From Aestuariispira ectoiniformans (GTDB lineage Bacteria; Pseudomonadota; Alphaproteobacteria; UBA8366; Aestuariispiraceae): a DNA stretch of 64,000 nucleotides. The stretch lies in assembly GCF_025136295.1 (NCBI RefSeq), contig NZ_CP062788.1, forward strand, positions 1,643,001 to 1,707,000, in the 5' to 3' direction. The translations under genes and the position numbers were made by a program. The notes under the pieces were generated by a model. That model saw nothing but the letters and a program-made list of their open reading frames with translations, did no database searches and had not been told where the DNA came from. Below are positions 34,623-44,474 of the stretch, piece after piece (position 1 is the first letter of the stretch; every line of letters starts with the position of its first letter).

Positions 34623-36602
34623 CTAGAGTCGTTCTTTCGCGGTGGAGACCACCGCATCGGCGGTTATGCCGAAATGCTCGTAAAGAGCAGGTGCCGGGGC
34701 AGATGCGCCAAAGCCGGTCATGCCGACAAAACCGCCATCCAGTCCCAGATATTTATCCCAGCTCTGACGCAGGCCCGCTTCTACGGCGACCCTTACGCCC
34801 TGACCAAGGACGTCATTCTTGTAGGCGGCGTCCTGGGCGTCGAACAGTTCCATGCAGGGAACGGAGACGACTGCCGTCGGAATGCCTTCCGCCTGCAGTT
34901 TTTCGCGGGCGGCAACAGCGATCTCAACTTCGGAACCGCTGGCCATCAGCGTCACCTTGCGGTCACCACCTTCGGCATCGCGCAGGACATAGGCCCCACG
35001 GGCAACCAGGTTGTCTTCGGTGTGCTCTGTGCGCAGGGTCGGCAGACCCTGACGGGTGAGCGCCATAACCGATGGCGTTTCTTCGGTCTCCAGGGACATG
35101 GCCCAGGTTTCAGCCGTTTCCACCGTATCGCAGGGGCGATAGACATTCAGGTTCGGGATGACGCGCAGGGCGGACAGATGTTCCACCGGCTGATGGGTCG
35201 GGCCGTCTTCGCCCAGACCGATGCTGTCATGGGTCATGACATAGACCACACGCTGTTTCATCAGCGCGGACAGGCGGATCGACGGGCGGCAATAGTCGGT
35301 GAAGACCAGGAAGGTCGCGCCGTAAGGAATCAGGCCGCCATGCAACGCGATGCCGTTCATGGCTGCTGCCATGCCGTGTTCACGCACGCCGTAATAAACA
35401 TAAGAGCCGCTGAAGTCATCCGGGGTTACCGGTTTCATGCCTTCAGCTTTGGTGTTGTTGGAGCCGGTCAGGTCGGCAGAGCCGCCCAGCATTTCCGGAA
35501 TGGCCTTGCTCAACACATCCAGCGTCTTCTGAGAGGAAACCCGGGTCGCCAGTTTCGGCTGCTCTTCCGAGGTCTGCTTTTTGAAGGCATTCACGGCTTC
35601 CGACCAGCCTTCCGGGAGTTCACCGGCCTGGCCGCGCCAGAAGGTTTCCTGCAGGTCCCTGTCCTTCGCGGACAGGGTTTCTTCCCAGGCCTTGCGCGGT
35701 GCCTGGCCCTGCACACCGACGGCACGCCATGCCGCCAGGACCTCTTCGGGGATTTCGAACGGACCATACGGCCAGCCCAGCGCCTCACGGGCACCGGCGA
35801 TCTCATCCGGGCCCAGCGGTGCGCCGTGGCAGGAGGATTTGCCCGCCTTGGTCGGTGCGCCAAAACCGATGGTGGTCTTGCAGGCGATCAGGGACGGCGT
35901 GTCCGTGGTTTTTGCCTGGGCGATGGCTGCCTCAATGGCTGCCGGGTCGTGGCCGTCGATGGCCTGGACATCCCAGCCGCTGGCCTTGAAGCGGGCCAGT
36001 TGGTCATCGGATACTGCCAGATCGGTAGAGCCGTCGATGGTGATGCCGTTATCATCGAACAGGACAACCAGCTTGCCCAGCTTCAGGTGGCCCGCCATGG
36101 AGATGGCTTCGTGGCTGATGCCTTCCATCAGGCAGCCGTCACCGGCAATGGTGTAGGTGTAATGATCGACCACGTCATCGCCGTAGCGGGCGGCGAGCAG
36201 ACGCTCAGCCAGCGCCATGCCGACGGCATTGGCAATGCCCTGGCCCAGCGGCCCGGTGGTGGTTTCGATGCCGGTGGCGTGACCAAATTCCGGGTGGCCG
36301 GCGGTCTTGGCGCCCAACTGGCGGAAATTCTTGATTTCCTCCAGCGTCATGTCTTCATAGCCGGTCAGATAGAGCAGCGAATAAAGCAGCATCGACCCGT
36401 GACCGGCGCTCAGGACAAAGCGGTCGCGGTCCGGCCAATGTGGCTTGGCAGGGTCGAATTTCAGAAATTTGCTGAACAGGACCGTTGCGACGTCCGCCAT
36501 GCCCATGGGCATGCCAGGATGGCCGCTTTTCGCCTGTTGTACTGCATCCATTGCCAACGCACGGATTGCGTTGGACATATCCTTATGATTCGCTGAAGAC
36601 AT
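34623..36602 (-). CDS. tkt: Transketolase
   Basis: 659 residues. Thiamine diphosphate motif [13 protein letters not shown], the GHPGMP loop at the start, [17 protein letters not shown] and the C-domain are all present. Transketolase moves two-carbon units between sugar phosphates in the pentose phosphate pathway. It precedes gap, and divergent DUF4164-zapA lie 271 bases upstream. Confidence 0.97.
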   Translation of the reverse strand: MSSANHKDMSNAIRALAMDAVQQAKSGHPGMPMGMADVATVLFSKFLKFDPAKPHWPDRDRFVLSAGHGSMLLYSLLYLTGYEDMTLEEIKNFRQLGAKTAGHPEFGHATGIETTTGPLGQGIANAVGMALAERLLAARYGDDVVDHYTYTIAGDGCLMEGISHEAISMAGHLKLGKLVVLFDDNGITIDGSTDLAVSDDQLARFKASGWDVQAIDGHDPAAIEAAIAQAKTTDTPSLIACKTTIGFGAPTKAGKSSCHGAPLGPDEIAGAREALGWPYGPFEIPEEVLAAWRAVGVQGQAPRKAWEETLSAKDRDLQETFWRGQAGELPEGWSEAVNAFKKQTSEEQPKLATRVSSQKTLDVLSKAIPEMLGGSADLTGSNNTKAEGMKPVTPDDFSGSYVYYGVREHGMAAAMNGIALHGGLIPYGATFLVFTDYCRPSIRLSALMKQRVVYVMTHDSIGLGEDGPTHQPVEHLSALRVIPNLNVYRPCDTVETAETWAMSLETEETPSVMALTRQGLPTLRTEHTEDNLVARGAYVLRDAEGGDRKVTLMASGSEVEIAVAAREKLQAEGIPTAVVSVPCMELFDAQDAAYKNDVLGQGVRVAVEAGLRQSWDKYLGLDGGFVGMTGFGASAPAPALYEHFGITADAVVSTAKERL

Positions 36603-36873
36603 GAGTTTTCCGGTTCTCGCGTAAAAAAAGAGAAGCGATCGTCACGATCCTTCTTGGATATCCAAAAGGCCCATCGGGCTATTACACGGCGCGCGCAAAA
36701 TGCAATTCTACGCCCGTAAGGTCAACGGATTCTTTAGCCGTGCGGGAAAAAAGACATATCTTCTCCCGAGGGCGGGCATTGACCGGCGTATCAGATGCGC
36801 CTACTTTTCGACAAAATTTGCCAATATCGATATCCTATTCAGTAAATCGATCGAGTGAAAGTCAGCTACGAAT

Positions 36874-37125
36874 ATGAGTCGTTTGGAACAGTCGCGCGCC
36901 CGTCTGGAAAATGCCCTGTCACGCCTGGAAGCAGCGGTGGCGGAAAAGACTATAGATCTTGGGGAATTGCGTGGGGAAAAGGCCAGGACGGAAGACCTGG
37001 CGGAGGCCCATGACGCCCTGAAAGAGGACCACGAGGCGCTTGCAAGGCTGACTGATGAAGTGTCCAGCCGCCTTGAAGGTGCGCTGCTTCGGTTGTCCAA
37101 AGTGCTGGCGGAGGAAAAGGCATGA
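36874..37125 (+). CDS. DUF4164-family coiled-coil protein
   Basis: 83 residues, a single coiled coil: LEQSRARLENALSRLEAAV and LTDEVSSRLEGALLRLSKVL. It resembles the small DUF4164 proteins encoded just before zapA in Alphaproteobacteria. It overlaps zapA by ATGA, so translation is coupled and a role near cell division is plausible. Confidence 0.8.
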   Translation: MSRLEQSRARLENALSRLEAAVAEKTIDLGELRGEKARTEDLAEAHDALKEDHEALARLTDEVSSRLEGALLRLSKVLAEEKA

Positions 37126-37472
37126 GCCAGGTCGACCTTACCATCAACAATCGTGTCTACACCGTGGCCTGCGATGACGGCCAGGAGGCACAGTTGCAGA
37201 ACCTGGGCTCTGAAATCGCAAAACGCGTCGATCAGCTTGTCGGTGCGGTCGGGCAGGTTGGCGAGGCTCGCCTCATGCTTATGGCGGGACTGATGTTTGC
37301 CGACGAACTTGCCGAGGCAAAAGCGCAGGTGGAGCGTGCGCGTCAGGAAGGCGCGGCCATGGCTTCGCAAAATGCAGAAAATGCCGGTGTGGCGGAGGAT
37401 GATACCGCAGAATTGCTGGATCGGCTGTCTGAACGGCTGGAAACTATTGCAGCAAGGCTTGAGGCATCCTAA
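37122..37472 (+). CDS. zapA: Cell division protein ZapA
   Basis: 116 residues. The N-terminal globular domain QVDLTINNRVYTVACDDGQE and the following long coiled coil ending DRLSERLETIAARLEAS are ZapA. It bundles FtsZ protofilaments at midcell. The next feature, 6S RNA, is the usual neighbour. Confidence 0.92.
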   Translation: MSQVDLTINNRVYTVACDDGQEAQLQNLGSEIAKRVDQLVGAVGQVGEARLMLMAGLMFADELAEAKAQVERARQEGAAMASQNAENAGVAEDDTAELLDRLSERLETIAARLEAS

Positions 37473-37491
37473 TTAAAGGGCAGGGCGTATG

Positions 37492-37650
37492 CTGCCCTGT
37501 GCGTGAGCTGTTTCTATCCCGGGGGCTACAATCTTTCCTCTAGGGAACTGCCTCTGTTGAGGTTTAGGCCTCGATATCGCGGTGCCCACCTGGTTTACCA
37601 GGCTCCGGAGGATACAGATACAGACACGGCAGGCGCGGCTGCGTCCTTAT
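37492..37650 (+). ncRNA. ssrS: 6S RNA
   Basis: A ~140-160 nt RNA region between zapA and the 5-FTHF cyclo-ligase gene, the conserved place of ssrS. The ends pair (CTGCC..TGT with ACA..GGCAG, about 37492-37500 with 37620-37632), there is an internal, mostly helical arm and a hairpin-rich middle (CTCTGTTGAGG; ACCTGGTTTACCAGG). 6S binds sigma70 RNA polymerase and represses it in stationary phase. Exact ends are not determined from sequence alone. Confidence 0.85.
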
Positions 37651-37712
37651 TGATTTATTTATGGATTGAATGATTGCCGCGGGCCCGGCCCCGGATGATA
37701 GAGAGGTGCGCA

Positions 37713-38285
37713 ATGGATCTGGCCGAGATCAAACAGCAAGCCAGGAAAGAAGCCTCGTTGCGTCGGAAAGAAGCGGCCCAAAAGGATGACGGCTCTGCCA
37801 TCGGCCAGATTACGGACCATTTCCTCCGTGCGGCGTCACCTAAGGCGGGTTCGGTGGTTTCCGGTTTCCTGCCGATTGGAAGCGAGTTGGACCTGCGCCC
37901 CATGCTGGCGCGGTTGACCGACGAAAGCCATTTGATCGTGTTGCCTTGTGTGGTCGGCAATGATCAGCCGCTGGTCTTCCGCCAGTGGATGGTTGGTGAT
38001 CCGCTGGTCAAGGAAAGCTTTGGCACGGTCGCCCCGGCGGACAGCGCGCCTGAACATGCGCCGGATATCCTGCTGGTCCCCATGCTGGCCTTTGATCGCA
38101 AAGGCTATCGTCTGGGCTATGGCGGTGGTTTCTACGACCGCTCGCTGCAGATGCTGCGGGAACAGAAGAAGGTGCTGGCCGTCGGTGTGGCCTATTCCGC
38201 GCAGGAAGTGGAAGCTGTGCCGCATGATAACCTGGACCAGCCTTTGGACATGGTCGTAACGGAGCAAGAGGTGATTCGCCCATGA
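37713..38285 (+). CDS. fthC: 5-formyltetrahydrofolate cyclo-ligase
   Basis: About 190 residues from the ATG at 37713, preceded by GAGAGGTGCGCA. RLGYGGGFYDRSL is the family signature loop. The enzyme turns 5-formyl-THF into 5,10-methenyl-THF with ATP and often sits by 6S RNA. A longer frame begins at 37674 but its start is not supported. It overlaps ymdB by ATGA. Confidence 0.92.
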   Translation: MDLAEIKQQARKEASLRRKEAAQKDDGSAIGQITDHFLRAASPKAGSVVSGFLPIGSELDLRPMLARLTDESHLIVLPCVVGNDQPLVFRQWMVGDPLVKESFGTVAPADSAPEHAPDILLVPMLAFDRKGYRLGYGGGFYDRSLQMLREQKKVLAVGVAYSAQEVEAVPHDNLDQPLDMVVTEQEVIRP

Positions 38286-39097
38286 AGTTCTTATTCCTGG
38301 GAGATGTGGTCGGCAAACCGGGGCGTGACGTCGTCACGGGCAACCTGCCGCGCATCCGCGAACAACTGAACCTCGATTGCGTGATCGCCAATGGTGAGAA
38401 TGCGGCCCACGGATTTGGCCTGACGGAAAAGATCTGCAAGGAGCTTTTCGAGGCCGGGGTCGATGTGATTACGACCGGAAACCACGTCTACGACAAGGCG
38501 GAAATCATCCCTGTTATGGAACAGGATGACCGCATCATCCGGCCGGACAACTACCCGGCGGGCTCTCCGGGCAAGGGCAGCATTCTCTACGATACGCCGT
38601 CGGGTCATCGTATTCTGGTCGTTAATATCATGGGCCGCCTGTTCATGGAGCCTTTGGACAATCCTTATGAAAGCCTGGACCGGCTTTTGCCGGATGGCGC
38701 GCCCGGTGACAGCGGTTTTGATGCGGTGCTGGTCGATGTCCATGCAGAGGCCACCAGTGAGAAATACGGCTTCGGTCATTATTGCGATGGCCGTGCGTCG
38801 CTGGTGGTCGGGACGCATACGCATGTGCCGACGGCTGACGCGCATATTCTGGCGGGCGGTACTGCCTATCAGACGGATGCGGGAATGTGTGGAACCTATG
38901 ATTCAGTGATCGGGATGAACAAGGAAGACGCGGTGGCGCGTATGTCGGGCCGCATTCCGAAACCCCGGCTGTCTGTTGCGGAAGGCGAGGGCACTCTTTG
39001 CGGTGTCTATGTGGAAACCGATGCCCGCAGTGGCCTTGCAACCCATGTGGCGCCAATCCGCGTCGGTGGCCCGCTGCGCGCGGCCTGGCCGCTTTAG
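38282..39097 (+). CDS. ymdB: YmdB-family metallophosphoesterase
   Basis: 271 residues. FLFLGDVVGKPGRDVV, GENAAHGFGL, TTGNHVYDK and GTHTHVPTAD give the complete dinuclear metal site of the TIGR00282/YmdB phosphodiesterases. These act on cyclic nucleotides in characterised relatives. It overlaps fthC by four bases. Confidence 0.93.
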   Translation: MKFLFLGDVVGKPGRDVVTGNLPRIREQLNLDCVIANGENAAHGFGLTEKICKELFEAGVDVITTGNHVYDKAEIIPVMEQDDRIIRPDNYPAGSPGKGSILYDTPSGHRILVVNIMGRLFMEPLDNPYESLDRLLPDGAPGDSGFDAVLVDVHAEATSEKYGFGHYCDGRASLVVGTHTHVPTADAHILAGGTAYQTDAGMCGTYDSVIGMNKEDAVARMSGRIPKPRLSVAEGEGTLCGVYVETDARSGLATHVAPIRVGGPLRAAWPL

Positions 39098-39123
39098 GTC
39101 AAACGCCCTGCTCTTGCTTTTCA

Positions 39124-39433
39124 ACAAAAAAAGCCCGTCGTCTGTTAAGACGACGGGTAACAGTTAGAGGCCAGTATGGGGTACAAGATGGTCGGCGGCG
39201 TGGGTTAGACCGCCGGCCGAGGTCCTCTTCCGGCGACTGCAACCTCACCCGCAGCCGACACGATTTGCGAAGGGGACCTTGCAATGCCAGCAAGGCGGCT
39301 GTTTCGGGTTGAGATCCAAACAGTCGGGCTTGCGGCATTATTGCCGTCCACACGCAGGGCAGGTGAACGGACAATTCGGATAAATGGGAGGGGGGACGCC
39401 GCAGGTATCATGCCTGCGTTGCGCAAAATCGCC
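39124..39433 (-). ncRNA. Candidate ~310-nt structured RNA
   Basis: Between ymdB and yebC the minus strand has a -10-like TATATA (39446-39441), a start near 39433, about 300 bases of strong hairpins and the terminator above. Stems: GGATAA with TTATCC (39434-39439 with 39378-39383); CGCAGG/CCTGCG inside it; CGGCA/TGCCG; ACTGTTT/AAACAGT; CCTTGC/GCAAGG; a long-range AGGTCC/GGACCT; and GGCCGGCGG/CCGCCGACC just before the end. No frame is open and well started. It does not match what I know of tmRNA, RNase P RNA, SRP RNA or 6S. A -35 box is not convincing. Confidence 0.6.
39134..39157 (-). terminator. Strong minus-strand terminator
   Basis: CCCGTCGTCT-GTTA-AGACGACGGG is a perfect 10-bp stem. The T-run (seven T) lies on the minus-strand side only, at 39132-39126; on the plus strand the stem is followed by TAACAG. 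It therefore ends a minus-strand transcript, not ymdB, although ymdB may share it. Confidence 0.8.
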
Positions 39434-39446
39434 TTATCCCTATATA

Positions 39447-39890
39447 GATGATCGGCAGTCATGCAGGCCCCCCAAACTGGTTACCGGGATGTCTACGCAA
39501 CTCTGTCTCGAGGCCAATCTCTGAAGGCAAAATTGCAAGACAAACGACCAGAATTCGTTTTGTCTCTCTAACTGCTAGCTATATATGAAACTTTAACGAG
39601 AGTAAAGTATTAAAATTCCCGTAAATGTCTTGGTGGCTTCATTTTTTCGCTGCGGCATAACGCGCAAAGAAGGGGAACTTTGTCATGGCGTATGGCCCTA
39701 ATCTCGCCATATTGACTGCCTAGTAAGCCGCAATAATGCGAAGTCTGCCTGAATTGGGGCTGTGAAGATCGGCGAATCATATTAAAAGAATCGACAATCC
39801 GGAATTCATTAGTAAAAACGCTGGTGATGGCTAGAAGCCAACAGAAATCATAGGATTATTGTGTCGAGAGTTAAGTAGAAGGTCAGTCTC
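39447..39890. other. Non-coding region upstream of yebC
   Basis: About 440 bases, rather A/T-rich after 39560. No gene seen on either strand. It should hold the yebC promoter. No repeat or tRNA was recognised. Confidence 0.45.
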
Positions 39891-40640
39891 ATGGCAGGTC
39901 ATTCCAAGTTTAAGAATATTATGCATCGTAAGGGCGCGCAGGATAAAAAGCGCGCCGGTCTCTTCGCCAAGCTGGGTAAGGAAATCATGGTCGCCGCCAA
40001 AATGGGTGGTCCGGACCCGGATTCCAACTCCCGCCTGCGTCTGGCAATCGCGACTGCGAAATCTCAGTCCATGCCGAAGGACAACATCGAACGCGCCATC
40101 AAGAAAGGCGCTGGCGGTGACGAGGCGGATACGCTGGAGGAAATCCGGTATGAAGGTTACGGCCCGGGCGGCATCGCGGTTATCGTCGATGTGTTGACGG
40201 ACAATCGCAACCGGTCCGCTGCGGATATCCGCGCGATTTTCAACAAGGCAGGCGGCAGCATGGGTGAATCCGGCTCCGTTGCCTTCATGTTCGACCGCGT
40301 TGGTGAAATCCTGTTGCCGACCGAAGTCGGTGATAACGACACCGTTTTCGAAGCAGCCCTGGAAGCAGGCGCGGAAGACGTTTCCAGCAGCGAAGATGGT
40401 CACGAGATCATCTGCCAGCCCGATGATCTTCATGCGGTCGCTGGTGAACTGGAAACCAAATTCGGCGATCTGAAAGGCTGCAAGCTGGCCTGGAAGCCGC
40501 AGAACCTGGTGCCGGTCGACGAGGATAAAGTCGAAAGCCTGTTCAAATTCCTGGACGCTCTGGACGACAATGACGACGTTCAGAACGTAACGGCCAACTT
40601 TGACGTGGCGGACGACGTCATGGAGAAACTCGCAGGCTAA
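39891..40640 (+). CDS. yebC: YebC/TACO1-family translational regulator
   Basis: 249 residues. It starts [20 protein letters not shown], the family signature, and includes [20 protein letters not shown]. YebC proteins aid ribosomes at polyproline and were long annotated as transcription factors. It is 18 bases before ruvC, the usual order in Alphaproteobacteria. Confidence 0.95.
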   Translation: MAGHSKFKNIMHRKGAQDKKRAGLFAKLGKEIMVAAKMGGPDPDSNSRLRLAIATAKSQSMPKDNIERAIKKGAGGDEADTLEEIRYEGYGPGGIAVIVDVLTDNRNRSAADIRAIFNKAGGSMGESGSVAFMFDRVGEILLPTEVGDNDTVFEAALEAGAEDVSSSEDGHEIICQPDDLHAVAGELETKFGDLKGCKLAWKPQNLVPVDEDKVESLFKFLDALDDNDDVQNVTANFDVADDVMEKLAG

Positions 40641-40658
40641 GGCCTGCGAGGATTGGTT

Positions 40659-41174
40659 ATGCGCTTAATCGGCTTGGACCCGGGACTTCGCCATACTGGA
40701 TGGGGTATTATCGAAACGGACGGAAACCGTCTGTCCTTCGTGGCCTCCGGTGTTGTCAGTCCAAAGGCCGATTGGGCGCTGGCTGATCGTTTGAAGGCGC
40801 TGCATGACGCGCTCATGCAGATTCTGGAACATCATGCGCCGCATGATGCCGCTGTCGAAGAAACCTTTCTGAACAAGAATCCCAGTTCAACATTGAAGTT
40901 GGGGCATGCGCGCGGTGTCGTGCTGCTTGCGCCGGCTCTCTATGGGATTCCGGTTTCCGAATATTCCGCCAAGTCCGTAAAACAGGCGGTGGTCGGGACC
41001 GGGGCGGCGACCAAGGATCAGATTGGTATGATGGTGCGCACGCTGTTGCCCGGCTGCAATCCGAAATCGGAAGACGCCGCGGACGCGTTGGCCGTTGCGA
41101 TTTGCCACGGCCATCGGGCCGGGACGCAGCAGCATTGGGCGCAGAATATTTCAACAGGTCGGGGGCGCGCATGA
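40659..41174 (+). CDS. ruvC: Holliday junction endonuclease RuvC
   Basis: 171 residues. Catalytic acids: D7 in GLDPG, E in [10 protein letters not shown], and the late pair in [13 protein letters not shown]. RuvC cuts Holliday junctions symmetrically with RuvAB. The ATG at 40659 has GAGG nearby; the TTG two codons upstream is less likely. Its stop overlaps ruvA (ATGA). Confidence 0.95.
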   Translation: MRLIGLDPGLRHTGWGIIETDGNRLSFVASGVVSPKADWALADRLKALHDALMQILEHHAPHDAAVEETFLNKNPSSTLKLGHARGVVLLAPALYGIPVSEYSAKSVKQAVVGTGAATKDQIGMMVRTLLPGCNPKSEDAADALAVAICHGHRAGTQQHWAQNISTGRGRA

Positions 41175-41794
41175 TTGCGGTGTTGAAGGGGCTGGTCGAT
41201 AATGTCGGTGAAGACTGGGCGGTAATCGATGTCAACGGCGTCGGCTATCTTGTCTTTTGTTCGCGCCGGACATTGGGGCAATTGCCGGGGCAGGGTGAGG
41301 CGGTTCGCCTGGAAATCGAAACCCATGTCCGCGAAGATCATATTCATTTGTACGGTTTCCAGGCTATTGCCGAGCGGGACTGGTTCCGTCTGCTGACCAC
41401 GGTGCAGGGCGTCGGGGCAAAGGTTTGCCTGGCAATTCTTTCTGTGTTGGGCCCTGATCAACTGGTGCAGGCCGTTGCCGCCCAGGACAAGACGGCGATT
41501 ACGCAAGCCAATGGTGTTGGCCCCAAACTGGCCGCACGTATCGTCAGCGAATTGAAAGACAAGGTCGGCGGTTTCTCGCTGGGTGGTGCAGCACTCGCTG
41601 ACGGTGCGGGTGAGACGGCAGCGGCCCCCGCCAACGCCAACACAGTTTCCGACGATGCGGTTTCCGCCCTGATCAATCTGGGCTATGGGCGCACAGAGGC
41701 TTTCAGTGCCGTTGCCAAGGCCAGCAGCCGCCTGGGAGGTGACGCGCAGGTCGGGGAGCTGATCCGTGCGGGCCTCCAGGAATTGAGCCAGTGA
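41171..41794 (+). CDS. ruvA: Holliday junction helicase subunit RuvA
   Basis: 207 residues from [20 protein letters not shown]. Two helix-hairpin-helix motifs ([36 protein letters not shown]) and the C-terminal domain III that binds RuvB are present. The frame extends upstream into ruvC but this start is the coupled one. Confidence 0.95.
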   Translation: MIAVLKGLVDNVGEDWAVIDVNGVGYLVFCSRRTLGQLPGQGEAVRLEIETHVREDHIHLYGFQAIAERDWFRLLTTVQGVGAKVCLAILSVLGPDQLVQAVAAQDKTAITQANGVGPKLAARIVSELKDKVGGFSLGGAALADGAGETAAAPANANTVSDDAVSALINLGYGRTEAFSAVAKASSRLGGDAQVGELIRAGLQELSQ

Positions 41795-41801
41795 GGGGCA
41801 G

Positions 41802-42851
41802 ATGGAAGACCGTGTAGTTGACCCTTCCGAAAAGCAGGGTGACAGGCCGGAGCAAGGCTCCACCCGTCCGCAGATGCTGTCCGACTTCATCGGACAAAAA
41901 GCGGTTCGTGAGAATCTGTCAGTCTTTATTGAAGCGGCGCGCAAACGCGGCGACGCCATGGACCACACCCTGTTTTATGGACCGCCCGGCCTGGGTAAAA
42001 CCACACTGGCGCAGATCGTTGCCCATGAACTGGGGGTCAGTTTTCGAGCAACCTCCGGCCCGGTCATTGCCAAGGCGGGCGATCTGGCGGCGCTGCTGAC
42101 CAACCTGCAGCCGCGTGATGTGTTGTTCATCGATGAAATCCATCGTCTGAACCCGGCTGTAGAGGAAATCCTCTACCCGGCGATGGAGGATTTCCAGTTG
42201 GACCTGATTATCGGGGAAGGGCCTGCGGCGCGTTCTGTGCGGATCGACCTGCCGCCGTTCACCCTGGTCGGGGCAACGACGCGTGCGGGTCTGATTACCA
42301 CGCCGCTACGTGAGCGTTTCGGCATCCCGTTGCATATGAATTTCTACACGGAAGATGAACTGACTTATATTGTCTCCCGGAATGGCCGGCTGCTGGGCAT
42401 GAACCTGGCGGACGACGGGGCGCGTGAAATTGCCCGGCGCAGCCGTGGCACGCCGCGCGTGGCGGGCCGGTTGACACGGCGTGTGCGTGACTTTGCCGCC
42501 GTTGCGGGAGACGACGTGGTCGATGCGGCTGCGGCCGATGCGGCCTTGCAGCGATTGGATGTCGATCCGCGCGGGTTGGACAAGATGGATCGCCGTTACC
42601 TTTCCTGCATGGCGAAAAACTATGGCGGCGGGCCGGTTGGCGTCGAGACGCTTGCCGCGGCACTTGCCAACGAGCGTGACGTGCTGGAAGAGGTGGTGGA
42701 ACCCTTCCTGATCCAGCAGGGGCTTGTGCAGCGTACGCCCCGTGGCCGGATGCTGACGCCGCAGGGGTGGAGCTATATCGGTCTGGAAGCGCCGAAATCC
42801 GCCAAAGAACAGCTTGATCTTCTGAATTCTGGGGAACCGGATGATGCTTGA
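41802..42851 (+). CDS. ruvB: Holliday junction helicase subunit RuvB
   Basis: 349 residues. Walker [10 protein letters not shown] (60-68), Walker [12 protein letters not shown], sensor [19 protein letters not shown] and the C-terminal winged helix. It is the AAA+ motor that drives branch migration. Seven bases after ruvA; overlaps ybgC. Confidence 0.97.
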   Translation: MEDRVVDPSEKQGDRPEQGSTRPQMLSDFIGQKAVRENLSVFIEAARKRGDAMDHTLFYGPPGLGKTTLAQIVAHELGVSFRATSGPVIAKAGDLAALLTNLQPRDVLFIDEIHRLNPAVEEILYPAMEDFQLDLIIGEGPAARSVRIDLPPFTLVGATTRAGLITTPLRERFGIPLHMNFYTEDELTYIVSRNGRLLGMNLADDGAREIARRSRGTPRVAGRLTRRVRDFAAVAGDDVVDAAAADAALQRLDVDPRGLDKMDRRYLSCMAKNYGGGPVGVETLAAALANERDVLEEVVEPFLIQQGLVQRTPRGRMLTPQGWSYIGLEAPKSAKEQLDLLNSGEPDDA

Positions 42852-43263
42852 CGGTTCTGTCCATAATTTTGCCACACGGATTTATTACGAAGATACGGAT
42901 GCCGGTGGCATCGTCTATTACGCCAACTATTTGAAATTTGCCGAACGGGCCCGGACTGAAATGCTGCGCGATTTGGGATACGACCACAGCCGCATGACCC
43001 GCGACCACGGGTTGATGTTTGCCGTGCGTCGTTGTGAGGCGGATTATCGCCGGCCCGCGCGGCTGGATGATTTGTTGACCATCCGGACGCGGGTCTCTGA
43101 TTTGCGCGGCGCCAGCATGGCCATGGAGCAACAGATCATGCGCGATGACGAGTTGCTGGTGACGGTAAAGGTCAAACTGGCCTGCATCGACCAGGATGGC
43201 CGGCCAGGTCGAATCCCGGCGGAGATACTGGAACGGGTGCAGCCGCATTTGAAGAATTGCTGA
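42841..43263 (+). CDS. ybgC: Acyl-CoA thioesterase YbgC
   Basis: 140 residues. The hot-dog catalytic motif [20 protein letters not shown] has the aspartate of the YbgC group. It is usually the first gene of the tol-pal operon and is thought to act on phospholipid-linked acyl-CoA at the inner membrane. It overlaps the ruvB stop, so ruvB and tol-pal are joined here. A second ATG is three bases in. Confidence 0.93.
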   Translation: MMLDGSVHNFATRIYYEDTDAGGIVYYANYLKFAERARTEMLRDLGYDHSRMTRDHGLMFAVRRCEADYRRPARLDDLLTIRTRVSDLRGASMAMEQQIMRDDELLVTVKVKLACIDQDGRPGRIPAEILERVQPHLKNC

Positions 43264-43290
43264 CGGATTAGGAAAGCAGGGAAGACAGGA

Positions 43291-44013
43291 ATGGAACAAG
43301 CAGCGATGGATACGGTTAGCCTCGCCGGGGCGATGGAGGTCCATGAATTGTCGATCATGGGCCTGTTTTGGCAGGCAGACTGGATCGTCAAACTGGTGAT
43401 GATTGCGTTGGTGCTTGCCTCTGTCTGGTGCTGGGCGATCATTATCGAAAAGCTGATGAAGCTGCGCAAGCTACGCCGCCTGGCGAATCGCTTTGAAGAT
43501 GCTTTCTGGTCCGGCGGGTCGCTGGACGATCTGTATGAGCGCGTTGGTCAGTATCCCGCCGATCCCATGTCTTCGGTCTTTTCTTCCGCCATGCGCGAAT
43601 GGCGCCGGTCTGCCTCTCGTGGTCTGAACGGCTCCTCCGGTGTCAGCCTGAACGAGCGGATCGAACGTGTCATGCAGGTGACCCTGTCCCGCGAAATGGA
43701 CCAGTTGGAACGCTATTTGCCTTTCCTGGCGTCGGTCGGGTCTTCGGCTCCTTTTGTCGGCTTGTTCGGGACGGTCTGGGGCATCATGAACAGTTTCGCC
43801 AGCATTGCGGCGACCAAGCAAACCAGCCTGGCTGTTGTGGCACCGGGCATTGCCGAGGCCCTGTTTGCGACGGCCCTGGGTCTTGTCGCTGCAATTCCGG
43901 CGACCATTGCCTATAACAAAATCTCCACCGACCTGGGGCGTTTCGGAAACCGCCTGGAATCCTTTAGCCAGGAGTTCAGCTCCATTATCTCCCGCCAACT
44001 GGACGAGGGCTGA
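43291..44013 (+). CDS. tolQ: Tol-Pal system protein TolQ
   Basis: 240 residues with three membrane helices (about 25-48, 145-168, 180-205). LASVGSSAPFVGLFGTVWGI and GIAEALFATALGLVAAIPAT are the channel helices. With TolR it makes the proton-driven stator that energises TolA for outer-membrane constriction. Confidence 0.95.
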   Translation: MEQAAMDTVSLAGAMEVHELSIMGLFWQADWIVKLVMIALVLASVWCWAIIIEKLMKLRKLRRLANRFEDAFWSGGSLDDLYERVGQYPADPMSSVFSSAMREWRRSASRGLNGSSGVSLNERIERVMQVTLSREMDQLERYLPFLASVGSSAPFVGLFGTVWGIMNSFASIAATKQTSLAVVAPGIAEALFATALGLVAAIPATIAYNKISTDLGRFGNRLESFSQEFSSIISRQLDEG

Positions 44014-44018
44014 TCGCC

Positions 44019-44462
44019 ATGGGTGCCTCGATGATGGGTGGAAACAGTCGCCGTTACGGTGGACGCCGCCGTTATACGCCAATGGCTGAGATTAACGTGA
44101 CCCCCATGGTCGACGTGATGTTGGTGTTGCTGATCGTCTTTATGGTAACTGCACCGCTGATGACTGTGGGAGTTCCGGTCGATCTGCCCAAGACCAAGGC
44201 GGCCCAACTCACCGACAGCGAGGAACCGCTGGTCCTCACGGTCAATAAAGACGGCAAGATCTATATCCAGGAAACTGCGATCGAACTGGAGAACCTTGTG
44301 CCACGCCTGCAGGCGATTACCGAAAACAATGCGGATATCCGTATCTTCGTGCGCGGTGACAAGGAAATCGCCTATGGCAAGGTGATGGAGGTCATGGGCC
44401 AGGTCAGTGCGGCCGGCTTCAAGAAAGTGGCGCTTCTGGCCAAGTTGCCCGGACAGAAATAG
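44019..44462 (+). CDS. tolR: Tol-Pal system protein TolR
   Basis: 147 residues. One N-terminal helix with the proton-binding D32 in INVTPMVDVMLVLLIVFMVT and a periplasmic ExbD/TolR domain ending KKVALLAKLPGQK. Five bases after tolQ. Confidence 0.95.
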   Translation: MGASMMGGNSRRYGGRRRYTPMAEINVTPMVDVMLVLLIVFMVTAPLMTVGVPVDLPKTKAAQLTDSEEPLVLTVNKDGKIYIQETAIELENLVPRLQAITENNADIRIFVRGDKEIAYGKVMEVMGQVSAAGFKKVALLAKLPGQK

Positions 44463-44474
44463 GCTCGAAGCGGC

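Noticed and set aside
33678-36596. A 972-codon open frame on the plus strand across gap and tkt
   Set aside because: It lies exactly antisense to two unmistakable enzymes, and its composition is that of a reverse-complement shadow of high-GC coding DNA; no domain or ribosome binding site.
39124-39433. tmRNA or RNase P RNA as identity of the minus-strand RNA
   Set aside because: No tag-peptide reading frame of the ANDN..A type, no TTCRANT loop or CCA end, and no GAGGAAAGUCC block.
39205-39462. Minus-strand ORFs of 85 and 91 codons and a Cys-rich reading (with CPFTCPACGRQ) between ymdB and yebC
   Set aside because: The longer frames lack ribosome binding sites and recognisable domains; the Cys-rich frame is cut by a stop and has no start. 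The hairpins and terminator favour an RNA gene.
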